NCBI GenBank assembly: GCA_922989275.2
Contig: OV277857.1
Coordinates: 45,423,083 to 45,487,082, forward strand
Length of the DNA stretch: 64,000 bases
Reading direction: 5' to 3'
From: Gari tellinella
Taxonomy: Eukaryota; Mollusca; Bivalvia; Cardiida; Psammobiidae
The notes under the pieces were generated by a model, which was not told where the DNA came from, made no database searches, and saw nothing but the letters and a program-made list of their open reading frames with translations. The translations under genes and the position numbers were made by a program. Numbering within the stretch: the first letter of the stretch is position 1; each line of letters opens with the position of its first letter. This document shows, piece by piece, positions 34,650-43,989 of this stretch.

Positions 34650-35186
34650 GGCCTAAAAAAAAAAAGATGTGTGTTTCCGGTTTCCCGACCGACCCTATTT
34701 TTTACCCCGACCCTAAAGTTTTTAAAGAAAAATAAAAAAAAAAAAAAATTAAAAAAAAAATAATTTTTTTTTTTGTTTTTTTAGGGGAAAGTTTTTTGGT
34801 TGGAAGGGGGCCGTTATTCGGCGCCTGCTGTTACAGAAGGAAAAAAGCCCTGTATAAAAAGCAAACACACATTTTTTGAAAATAAAATATTTATTTGATG
34901 CAATGGTTTTCAGATTGAAACAAGAACTTTTTCACATAATTATATTATGAAATACCTTACAATTTAAACTTGCAAATCAAGATAAATCATTTCAGACACT
35001 TTCAATGTTGAATACAACAAGAGCAAGGTCATTATTTGTCATATAAACCCATCCTTTGATTGTAAAAAAAATCCGCATATATACCCTATATAAAAACTTT
35101 TTAAAAAATAAAAACTTTTTCCTACCGACCTACCCTAAAATTTTGAGAGGGTGAAACCAGAAACACACATATTTTTTTTTTAGGCC
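34650..35186. mobile_element. Harbinger-like MITE, TAA duplication
   Basis: The left end begins GGCCTAAAAAAAAAAAGA and runs into 'tgtgtgtttccggttt'. The right end is the complement, 'aaaccagaaacacacat' then an A/T run and TTTAGGCC. TAA lies on both sides (34647-34649 and 35187-35189). A 3-bp TWA target duplication is the hallmark of PIF/Harbinger elements, so this could have been moved by a HARBI1-type transposase. It is 537 bp and encodes nothing. Confidence 0.75.
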
Positions 35187-35199
35187 TAATCGCCTTGTC

Positions 35200-36010
35200 T
35201 GTCAGTCTGTCACTTTTTCTTGTCCGGTCTCTAACTAGAGTAATTTTTATCCAAGCTTCACCAAACTTGCTGAAAATGTGTATTGGTATGAAATCTAGGC
35301 CAAGTTCGATAACTGACTAAATCGCATAAGGCATTTTGGAGTTATTGCCCTTAAATTATTAAAAAATGGCTTTTTCAACCTTGTCTGCTCTCTAACACAA
35401 ACACTTTGTATCTGATCTTCACTTAACTTACTGAAAATGTTTACTGGTACATAATCTAGGTCAAATTCGATAACTACTCAAATTATTAAAGAAGGGTTGT
35501 TTCAGCCTTGTCCGATCTCTTTTCTTTTTTTTTAAACACAAACTGTTGCTATCGGATCTTCACCAAACTTGCTAAAAATGTTTAACTGTATAAAATCTAA
35601 CCCATGTTGGATAACTACTCAAATCGCATAAGGCATGCCGGACTTATTGCCCTTGAACTATTAAAAAATGACTGTTTCAGCCTTATCCGCTCTCTAACAC
35701 AAACACTTTATTGCATATTCACCAAACGTTATGAAAGTGTTTATTGGCATAAAATCTAGGTCAAATTTGATAACTTCTTAAATCGCACAAGGAATGTTGG
35801 AGTTATTTCCCTTGAATTATTAAAAATTGGCTGTTTCAGCCTTGTCTGCTCTCAAACTGAAACAATTTAATTGCATCTTCACCAAATATTTTTGGAAATA
35901 TCTATTTGTGTAAAATCTGGGTCCAGTTTAATACTTTCCCAAATCGCCGAAGGCATGTTTGAGTTATAGTCCTTCAATTATTAAATATGTGCTGCTTCAC
36001 CCTCATTTAG
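35200..36010. repeat. ~165-bp tandem units, about five
   Basis: Phrases such as 'tctctaacacaaacactt', 'cttcaccaaacttgctgaaa', 'tcgataactactcaaat' and 'ggagttattgccctt' recur with a period of about 165 bp from 35220 to about 36000. It is the same kind of unit as in the 23.75-25.3 kb element but diverged. Non-coding. Confidence 0.8.
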
Positions 36011-36349
36011 CCCTGTCCACTTTGTTACAGAATCAGTTTTTATCCTATTTCAGCCAATGTTTGCATGTGCTTCATCTTGGCCATTTTGGTAATAAGTAAA
36101 GCACCAGTCCATATCTCCTTAACCTCTTTTTATGGATTTTCATTCCATAACATTCAATTTTTTTCGCTCAGTAATACTATATGCTGAACTTTGCAGTTTT
36201 CTTTTGTGCCTTTCTCCTCCAGACTCCTTTTGTGGGGCCCTTTCTGACTGGTCAGTATTCTGGTTTGGTTAACAAAAATGTCTTTCTTTTCAAAGGTCCT
36301 GTGCTCAAGGGAGAAGAGATGTCGGTAATCCTCTCATCATATTTAAAGT

Positions 36350-36800
36350 GGGGGGGGGGGGTGAGGATGATAGGTGTGAGGAAGATGAGAGAGACAAGTG
36401 TGAGAAAGAGGAGAGACAGAGTTGTGAGAAAGAGGAAATACAGAGATGTGAGAAAGAGGAGAGACAGATGTGTGAGAAAGAGGAGAGAGAGACGTGAGAA
36501 AGAGGAGAGACAGAGGTGTAAGACAGAGGAGAGAGAGACGTGAGAAAGATGAGAGACAGAGACGTGATAATGAGGAGAGACATGAGAAAGAGGAGAGGGA
36601 TAGATGTGAGAGAGAGGAGAGACAGAGACGTGAGAAAGAGGAGGGGAGAGAGAGAGGAGAGACAGAGGTGTGAGAAAGAGGAGAGGGAGAGACGTGAAAG
36701 AGAGGAGAGACAGAGGTGTGAGAAAGAGGAGATGCAGAGACGTGAGAAAGTGGAGAGAGAGAGACATGAGAAAGAGGAGAGAGAAAGAAGAAAGAGAAAG
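36350..36800 (+). repeat. GA-rich minisatellite (GAGAAAGAGGAGAGACAGAG)
   Basis: About 450 bases of purine-rich repeats built from GAGAAAGAGGAGAGACAGAG and GTGAGAAAGAGGAGA blocks, with a G-run at 36351-36361. All three + frames and the complement stay open for long distances because the repeat lacks stops. Long frames here (for example 215 codons on the minus strand) are composition artefacts. The 3' end may merge into a real exon (see 36674-36864). Confidence 0.85.
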
Positions 36801-36864
36801 TAAAAAGAAAGAAGGGAAGAAGAAGAAAGGCAATGGACAAGCAACAAGACCAGTCAGCCTAAAG
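36674..36864 (+). CDS. Possible charged exon preceding the Ulp1-like exons
   Basis: One frame through the end of the GA-rich repeat leaves it as KKKKGNGQATRPVSLK and stops exactly at a donor AAG-GTAACT in phase 0. The next exon (37521) starts in phase 0. The unique-sequence tail GNGQATRPVSLK is the only part with real support. The upstream Arg/Lys/Glu-rich part may be repeat. The 5' limit is not known. Confidence 0.35.
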
Positions 36865-37520
36865 GTAACTGAAAATATTAGAGCATCAATGTAGAGCAAA
36901 ATATTAAATTAACTGTTATATTCTGTTTAATTTAAATAATCCCTCTGGAATAGTATATATACTCACGGAATTTAAAAACTGTGCATTGGGAATAGCATTA
37001 TAAATAATAGGTACATGTATAACAAACCAGATATAAATTGACTGTGTTATAGTGTTACTTTCAACATCGATCTAACGTTTCATAAGAACCATTCATGTTT
37101 GATGTCAATCATGATTGTACTGCCATGCGTTTTTGTCATTAAGGGTCAAAACCCATGTCACACAATTAATAACGCATGTGTCCTCCGTTTGCATCAAAGC
37201 AATCACAGCATCATTGTCGAGTGATCACATGTGTCACCTGCAAGCATTAGTCGAACAAGAGTTATAGTGAAAATGAAAATCTTCAGTCAGCACAAATTAT
37301 TTTAAAAAGTAAGTGTGAAAATGGGAGTAACTCTCATTGATGCAAGAGTTATGAATCATGTGCAAGACACTTCCACTTAGCAAACTTTTTAAAATAAAAG
37401 TGTGACGCAAAGAGTGTGAAGGATGGACAGACAGACTGACAGACAGACACACAACAGAAAAGTGATCCTTAAGTATCACATCTGCCTGTAGCAGGTGACA
37501 CAAAAACTGTATTATTTCAG

Positions 37521-37661
37521 ATTTTTTTTAAAGAAATAAAGGCTATGGCTGAGATAGCTGTCAAACCACCAGTTCAAGGAAGGCGTTATCATGTTTGTGG
37601 GACGGTCCTAGAGAATCAAGACCTACAAACACTTCAGCCAAGGGAATGGGTCTCTGATGCC
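37521..37661 (+). CDS. Ulp1/SENP-like (C48) protease domain, first part
   Basis: An exon of exactly 47 codons lies between TTTCAG and a GTTAGT donor. It contains GTVLENQDLQTLQPREWVSD. The pattern Leu-x-x-Leu-x-Pro-x-x-Trp-[Leu/Val]-x-Asp marks the start of the Ulp1/SENP cysteine-protease fold, as in 'L.PGEWLND..IN'. These enzymes cut SUMO-like modifiers in the nucleus or at its rim, and similar domains ride on many transposons. The catalytic His, Asp and Cys would lie in later exons not found here, so activity cannot be judged. Confidence 0.6.
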
Positions 37662-37784
37662 GTTAGTATCTAGAAAAAACTGTCAATAACAGACGTCTCA
37701 ATTGTTTCTTTCTGTAGTAATGTAAAACCCCTTTTTTATGAAAAAATGTAAAACAGCTCAGCTTATAATTGAAAGAAGATATAG

Positions 37785-37940
37785 AGGATAATCAATTTCT
37801 TTGGATTGATATGAAAAATATATCACGAGAATGTGTTGTTATATGGTTAAAAAACTCGTCTTGCGGACTCGTTTTTTACCATATAACAACCCATTCGAGT
37901 GATATATTTTTCATATCTATTCAAAGGAATTGATTATTCT
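37785..37940. repeat. Foldback element in an intron
   Basis: 'atcaatttctttggattgat' and 'atgaaaaatatatcac' on the left are mirrored by 'gtgatatatttttcat' and 'ctattcaaaggaattgat' on the right. An inner arm GTTGTTATATGGTTAAAAAA faces its complement around CTCGTCTTGCGGACTCG. The arms total about 70 bases. It sits in the intron between the two Ulp1-like exons. No protein. Confidence 0.85.
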
Positions 37941-38351
37941 ATTTGTTATATATATTTTAATGACGTTTTTTACGTCACAAAAAGTGATATCATCGGTAAC
38001 AATTAGTGATGGTATCCACTGTGACATATCAAATTTATGTAACTGAGAAATCTCTACAAATCATCGATAGGTATATAATAAAAATACTTTATTAATGATG
38101 ACTGTAACGTAATAAAAACTCTAAACCTCCTGTTCCGTAGCAGTAATTTTTTTTAAAAAAAAGGCTGTCACTTACTTTATGAACAAAGTGCACTAAGAAC
38201 TGGTTAATTAAATGAATTATTCTGAGTCTGCATGTTAACTGGCTACCCTGTGTAACTGTAAAATTGTTTAAAAATTCAATTACTCAAGTGCAAAAAAGTA
38301 ACAAATATTTTATTAGAAATTGTTTATAATGTTCATGTTACATTCATATAG

Positions 38352-38483
38352 GTCACCAACAACTTTCTTCAGACAACGGAGAAATCCCAAAACCAGGAGT
38401 CGAAAGGACACGTGTTTATGCTCAATACATTTATTTCCCAGTTCTGGGCTTGTGGTGTGGACACTAGTAATGTATTGTCTAAA
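38352..38483 (+). CDS. Ulp1/SENP-like (C48) protease domain, second part
   Basis: An exon of exactly 44 codons lies between an AG (38350-38351) and a GTTAGT donor, phase 0 on both sides. It joins in frame to the exon ending at 37661 to give SDAVTNNFLQTT, and continues with KGHVFMLNTFISQFWACGVD. The hydrophobic V-F-x-x-N-T-F block matches the strand-helix that precedes the catalytic His in Ulp1 proteases. No following exon was recognised. The LINE ORF1 begins 490 bases later and may have displaced it. Confidence 0.6.
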
Positions 38484-38969
38484 GTTAGTATAATTTCATT
38501 TTTATATTACACAAATGTATCATTATTGTTTAATCCATTAAGCAAGACATAATTATAGTCAACACAATTGTGTGGCCTCTGACCGACGTGGTGGTTTATT
38601 TACATCGCTAAAAGTGTAAATTGCTTTTAAGAATGACTTAGAGTTGCTTTAATGTTGTGATAAGATACACAGAGGACTTTTCATTGTACGTTTATGACGA
38701 AAAAGGTACATTCAAATATTTTATGCAAATAGTGAAGTTTTGCGCTTGTTAACTGTTTGTCATCTGTTTTCGTGAGAATTAATCCCGAACATCTCGTGCA
38801 AAACGTGCCAACCGACGGACAAAAGTTTCAGTGTAAATCTTACGAAAAAGTAACCTTCCTACAACACCGTCGGAAAGGATTAAGTAGCGGAAAGATACAA
38901 CTTAAAAGCAAATTAATCTTATCTGCCGAAAATATCAGGTGAATCCAAAGCGTTTCGTCATAAGCAAAT

Positions 38970-39908
38970 ATGAACCCAGATACGAACGTCGGGACTCCGA
39001 ACACGAACTTATCAAAATAACGTGAACTTTCATCGCCAGAAGATGAGAATGAATCTAAAAAACAGCAGCTTTCAGCTGGGGATGTGTCTTTTAATCCTAT
39101 ACCCTATGATTCGAATGATATAGAAGCGCCCCAAACTGAAAGTGTTGCAGACCAGAAAACAGGTACACAGTCTGACAGCATGCCGAATATTACACTGAAG
39201 GCTCAAGATCTGAAACAAATAGCCATATTCCTGAGAGATTCGTTTAGAGCTGAACTTAACGAGACAATTGATGACGCAGTAGCAAACGGCCTTGACAAAC
39301 GATTAGAAGCTTTTACATCAAAAATCGTAGATGGTGTCCAGGCGGGTCTTCAGCAGAGAGTAGATAACCTAGAAAGCGAGAATACAGCAATGCGACAGGA
39401 GATAGTTGATTTAAAGGCAAGGGTGGAAACACTCGAGCAGTCTGCAGATGCAAGCGAACAATACAGCCGCCGCAACTGTCTACGGATAACAGGGGTGCCG
39501 GAAAAAAATGAAATGGAACAGACTGACGATCACGTTCTGAAAATGTGCAGAGCTTTAGACATTCCTGTTACCATTAAAGACATAGACAGATCGCACCGTG
39601 TAGGCAGGAAACTGAGTACCAACACAGTCTCTAAACCGCGCGCCATCATTGTAAAGCTCGCAACCTATAGGGCAAGGCAAACACTGTATAAAGCAAGGAC
39701 CAAGCTTAAAGCAGCCGGCTTCCCTGGAGTCTTCATAAATGAGGACCTGACGCGCACACGTAATTCCATCCTATTCCAGGCAAGACAGCTGGTACAAAGT
39801 GGTAGAATTGAGAGCACATGGACATCGGATGGAACCATACTTGTCAAAGATAAAGACTTTAGAATCGTCAGAATACAGACCGAACGTGACCTTAAGAAGT
39901 TCGAATAA
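38970..39908 (+). pseudogene. LINE ORF1 protein (coiled coil plus L1-ORF1-like RNA-binding domain), early stop
   Basis: ATG at 38970 opens MNPDTNVGTPNTNLSK, then TAA at 39018-39020. The same frame then stays open to the TAA at 39906-39908, about 295 codons. The middle has a heptad-rich coiled coil (DNLESENTAMRQEIVDLKAR, VETLEQSADASEQ). Then comes YSRRNCLRITGVPE, the entry to the RRM-like domain of L1-ORF1-type proteins, and VFINEDLTRTRNSI with KDKDFRIVRI from the C-terminal domain. Such proteins form trimers and bind the element RNA as chaperones. No reverse transcriptase frame follows; the nearest ORF2 piece is 2.9 kb away. The nonsense codon 17 and lack of ORF2 mark it as dead. Confidence 0.85.
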
Positions 39909-40482
39909 TTAAACAACAGAGATGCATTCTCTTGTTTTGCACGAATACATAGAAAGTGTTAAGCGAACACATTAATGAAAATGAAACTGTTATATTTGGC
40001 TAATATTTCGGTTATATTCTGGCTGACTAAGTGTGGCGCAAAGGGCTCCCCCGCATATCCGATTCTAACGGAAACACGAGTTTACTATAAATTGAAATAA
40101 ATTGTGTTAACACTTGCTTTTTCCCGTTCGGCAAGGCATGTCATGGGCATCAGCAAATTAACGCAATAAAGAAATATTTTGATTGGGCAATGAAATGTAA
40201 ACAAGTAAATAATGCGATGCATGTTTGACAGATGCGTTAAGATATATGTACTAAAAGTGAATTATGTTTAAATAACGAAACGTAATGTTGGTGGCGATGA
40301 TGACTGTGATGCTGGTAGCGATGACTGTCACAGTCATCGACACCAGGGTCAGTAAGTCACCTGTGTCAAATCGTTATATAACCTTCATGATAGTAGTTTT
40401 TAATAAATTATGGATATGCTGTATAAAGTGTGTGGGTACTTATTAGGTCTGTAAATGAACTCGAATTTTAAAATAGACTATA

Positions 40483-40688
40483 CAGTAAAACCTCGCTATT
40501 ACGACCACTAAAACGAAGGCTAATTGAGTGTATAATAGACAGATGAAAGCTTAAAGCAAGGTGACAGTGAAACAGAAAGCTCCTATAGGAGCTTTCTGTT
40601 TCACTGTCACCTTGCTTTAAGCGGTTATCTATCGTATACACCCTAATAATTAACATAATTTAGTGGTCGTAATAGTGAGGTTTTACTG
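40483..40688. mobile_element. Hairpin MITE, CAGTAAAACCTCGC family, TA duplication
   Basis: The ends CAGTAAAACCTCGCTATTAC and complement are flanked by TA on both sides (40481-40482 and 40689-40690). The centre (about 40550-40622) is an almost perfect palindrome: 'gcttaaagcaaggtgacag' and 'tgaaacagaaagctccta' face their complements. The transcript would fold into a long hairpin. A partial relative is at 33350. Tc1/mariner-type by ends and duplication. Confidence 0.88.
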
Positions 40689-40689
40689 T

Positions 40690-41985
40690 AGTTACCAATA
40701 ATTCAGTTTACTTTGGTTGTAAAAACGCTAGTGGCGACTGTGACTCGGGTCCTCGTGACAACGAGTTTCAGTCGCCATCGCGATGTTTGTTGTTGTATTG
40801 TACTAAAGCATGACTCTCTTGATCTAATTATAAGAAAGACAGTTGCTAATATATTTTAGCACTGTCATATCTATATATGTAAAACCTAACAGGAAATGTC
40901 TTTCAATTGCCAAGTGGATAGCATTTATCTATAACCTATATTTATCTATTGTCTCTACTTCTGTTGTGATGATGACCGGCGGTGGCGATGTTGACGACGA
41001 TGACTGTCTCAATCGTCGGCGCCGACGTCGTCGTCGTCGCTGTATTTGTGTATTTCCATTGTTAAAAGTACATCGATTTAAATAGCTAAGCAGACTGCAC
41101 TTCCATAGCAGTCAACATATCGGCTGATTATGAATGGTCAATTGATGATGGTTGCTGATATCAAGGGATTTATTTGACGTCATCACTGGGATGTTGGCGT
41201 CATCCATAATGTGGACCCCTTCTAGGACGACCACTAAATTAAATTAATAGGTTGTGTTTAAGACAGGTGGCTGCATGGGTGGAGTGATTGTAGAGTAGAA
41301 AACTTTCAAGAAGCTTTCTGTTTTGCGTTCGTCTTGCTTAAATATGTCGCCTAGTCAACTACCCACCTTGCAAACAACAAGTTCGCCGTGTTTGGTGGTC
41401 GCAATAGAGAGGCTGTAGTGTTTTACATAATAACGTTGGTCGTGGTATATTGCCTACGTCACCTGTTAATATGATGTAAATATTTCCATATAAGTAAGAT
41501 GGATTCCTTAGCTTGGGCTGTTTGATTTTGCTGTGTTGTTGTTGTTGTTGTTGTTTTGTTTTGTTTTTTTCCGCTTTCGGCGTTCAAAAAATTCCGATTC
41601 TTTTTATAAAATGTTTTGGCGATGATGGCGTTGACTTGACGATGCTGGCGATAATGAGTGTTCTACTCTTCTTCGCCAGGGTTGTTGTCGGTGTCATCTT
41701 AAGCATTATGTTGATTTGAATGACAATAGCGATGGTGATGATATATGTATTAATGTAAGTTTTAACTTGGTTGGCTTAGGTTTATCTGCAGTTTAAAAGC
41801 TGTTAAGAATTTTCGACAGTCAAAGTCAGTTGTGGACTTGTGGTGACTGTAATGCTGACGACTGCGGCTATCATGGTCGCCGTCGCCGGGGTTTATTTCG
41901 CCATCATTGTTACTGGTTCGATGATGATGATAGTGATGCTGATGATGAATACTATATGGGTGTTTATGATTGAATTCTATGTTGT
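40690..41985. other. No gene; GAT/GTC-rich simple stretches
   Basis: The stretch contains a small hairpin (TGGCGACTG at 40732 facing CAGTCGCCA near 40775), GAT/GTCGTC-rich tracts (40965-41045, 41610-41700, 41850-41960) and a (GTT)n tract near 41530. Open frames through these tracts are compositional. Similar GATGAC tracts occur at 40275-40340 and 42300-42395. Confidence 0.5.
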
Positions 41986-41987
41986 TA

Positions 41988-42236
41988 CAGTGGAGAAAAT
42001 GTTATTCTTACCCAATAAACGCGTTTGCGCTAAATCTATTATTTATAATGCAAACCGTTTAGAGTCAGATCAGTCGCCGGGTAACATGGCGTCTGATCTG
42101 GCTCCAAACGATTTGCTGTCCAGGTTAAAATCACATTCAGAAGTGACAATTTAAGTTGTTATTTTCTTCATTTTATTGCGGTGCGCTTGCGTTTCGTTTC
42201 GTTTAAACGGGAAATAATAACGGTTCCTCCAAAGTA
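41988..42236. mobile_element. MITE, CAGTGGAGAA family, diverged copy
   Basis: It starts CAGTGGAGAAAATGTTATTC after a TA and contains AATAAACGCGTTTGCGCTAA and the palindromic core CAGATCAGTCGCCGGGTAAC. It ends near 42236 with a degenerate right terminal repeat (GGGAAATAATAACGG). Same family as 17442-17686 but clearly older. Confidence 0.75.
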
Positions 42237-42846
42237 TGTAGTATGTGGTCAGATGCATTATTCGAATGTCTAGAAACAAAATATGTTGAAAGATTAGTAT
42301 AATAGACGTGATGCTGATGCTTGTCATCACTACATAGATCTAAATGTGTCCGTGTGACGATCACCGTCGGCATCGCTGTCGTCGTCGTCGAAGTCATGAA
42401 TTGTATATAAGCACTATTATATGAAAATCTGGTTAATAAGTAAAAAACGAATGGATTTGCTAAAGAATAGATTGTGCAAACTCCATCCAACTTAACAAGA
42501 ATGAACATTGTTAAATTTCGTTACTTTTTTCCTTGTAGATGTTATACCTTAATATCCGACGGAAATTCTGTGTATTACCTTATCACAACACTTGTTAATC
42601 TGTTTTCATAGATGAGAACAGATTTTTTCTTCCATACTTCAGTATGGTATTTAGTTTCTCTTAATTGTTCATTTGTTACTATATGTCTGTATCTTCTGTC
42701 TTTACTTCTTTCCTCAAAATCTACACTAATTGTTACATGTACTGAATGCTTGAGTTGTTATACACATGCACAAAATACGATGGTGCACGGGTGGACGATC
42801 TCCACGGTCTCTGACAAGGTTAGTTTGTTTATTTTGATATATCCAA

Positions 42847-43893
42847 ATGGGTAGTGATTTAATGCAGTGGAGATCGGCCATAGGTGCATTTTATCATAAA
42901 TCACATAGTATCAGTGTATCTTATAGTTGTACTTGGTACCCTTTGGAAATAATACATGCTGTTTTGATATCTGTTTTGGGGGAGCTTAGAGCCTGTGCTA
43001 AAAATATCATATCGTTTACAATGAACATGTTACTTAATATAGAATTTTCACTGACAGTTTTATTATTAGTTATTATGTCCGGAGACGTGGAATGTAACCC
43101 GGGACCGTTATTAGACACAAACAGTTTCTCTGATTCGGACTTTCTTTCGACTGTACATATAAATATAAGAAGCATTAGAAACAAACTCGAATATATTAAA
43201 GATGAATTTTTAGATTTTGATATTATATGTGCTACAGAAACACACCTATCTGCTGATATCATTGATGAAGAATTGCGTTTAGAGGGAAAACATTTGTATA
43301 GAAAGGATAAAAATGCACATTCCGGGGGTTTAGTAGTATACATTTCAAATGATCTGTTTTCGCAGCGCAGATTAGATTTAGAAATAGCAACTATTGAAAA
43401 TATGTGGGTTGAAGTAAAGTGTCGGGGCGGTTTTAATTTGTACTGTTTATCGACCTCCAAATACACCAGTGGTATTTTGGAACGAATTCAATATTTGTTT
43501 AGAAAAGGCACTTGAATGTAATACGAATATAATTATTGTTGGCGATATTAATGAAGATCAGTTTAGCATGGCGAATACCAAGCTTAAACAGTTAATGGTT
43601 TTAAATAATATGAAAAACGTCATTACTGACCCGACTAGAGTTACTCAAACTTCTTCGACACTTATTGATCCAATACTAATTACAGAAGACATTAATGTTT
43701 TGCATAGTGGTGTGATCAATGTTCCAAGTAATATAAGTGATCACAAAGCAACTTTTATCTTTACCAAATTAGCCTTTAATAATTGTAAATGTATGAAGAG
43801 GAAAGTATGGATATATAAACATACCGATTATGAAAAACTGAATGAATTAATTTTAAATGAGAATTGGTCTTTTATTAATAGCTATTCTCTGTA
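42847..43893 (+). pseudogene. LINE ORF2 5' part: 2A peptide and APE endonuclease, frameshifted and truncated
   Basis: The first frame (42847-43515) starts with a leader and has VIMSGDVECNPGP at codons 43072-43107. This is a 2A ribosome-skipping motif with the key D-V-E-x-N-P-G-P. The APE-type endonuclease follows: VHINIRSIRNK (Asn), ICATETHLS (catalytic Glu) and HSGGLVVYIS. Near 43445 a one-base shift moves into the frame with RPPNTPVVFWNEF and IIIVGDINED (canonical GDxN), then NISDHKATF with the Asp-His pair. It ends at TAA 43891-43893 before any reverse transcriptase block. 2A motifs in this place are known from some CR1-type and related LINEs of invertebrates. Whether it belongs with the ORF1 at 39 kb is uncertain. 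Confidence 0.9.
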
Positions 43894-43989
43894 ACCATCA
43901 ACCAGATTGCGGCACGCATAGTCACCGATTTGCATAAAACTTACACCATTTGTACCTCTCTACATGAAATGGGTAAAAATACCCCGAAA

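Noticed and set aside
36181..36352. An open stretch containing TPFVGPFLTGQYSGLVNK after a CCTCCAG acceptor
   Set aside because: It reads like protein for about 40 codons but runs into a G-run and the GA repeat, and its phase does not join the exon at 30489-30572. Support was too weak to list.
36252..36899. A 215-codon Ser/Leu-rich frame on the minus strand, and two other long frames beside it
   Set aside because: They are the complement of the GA-rich repeat, which contains no stop codons in any frame. The composition explains the length.
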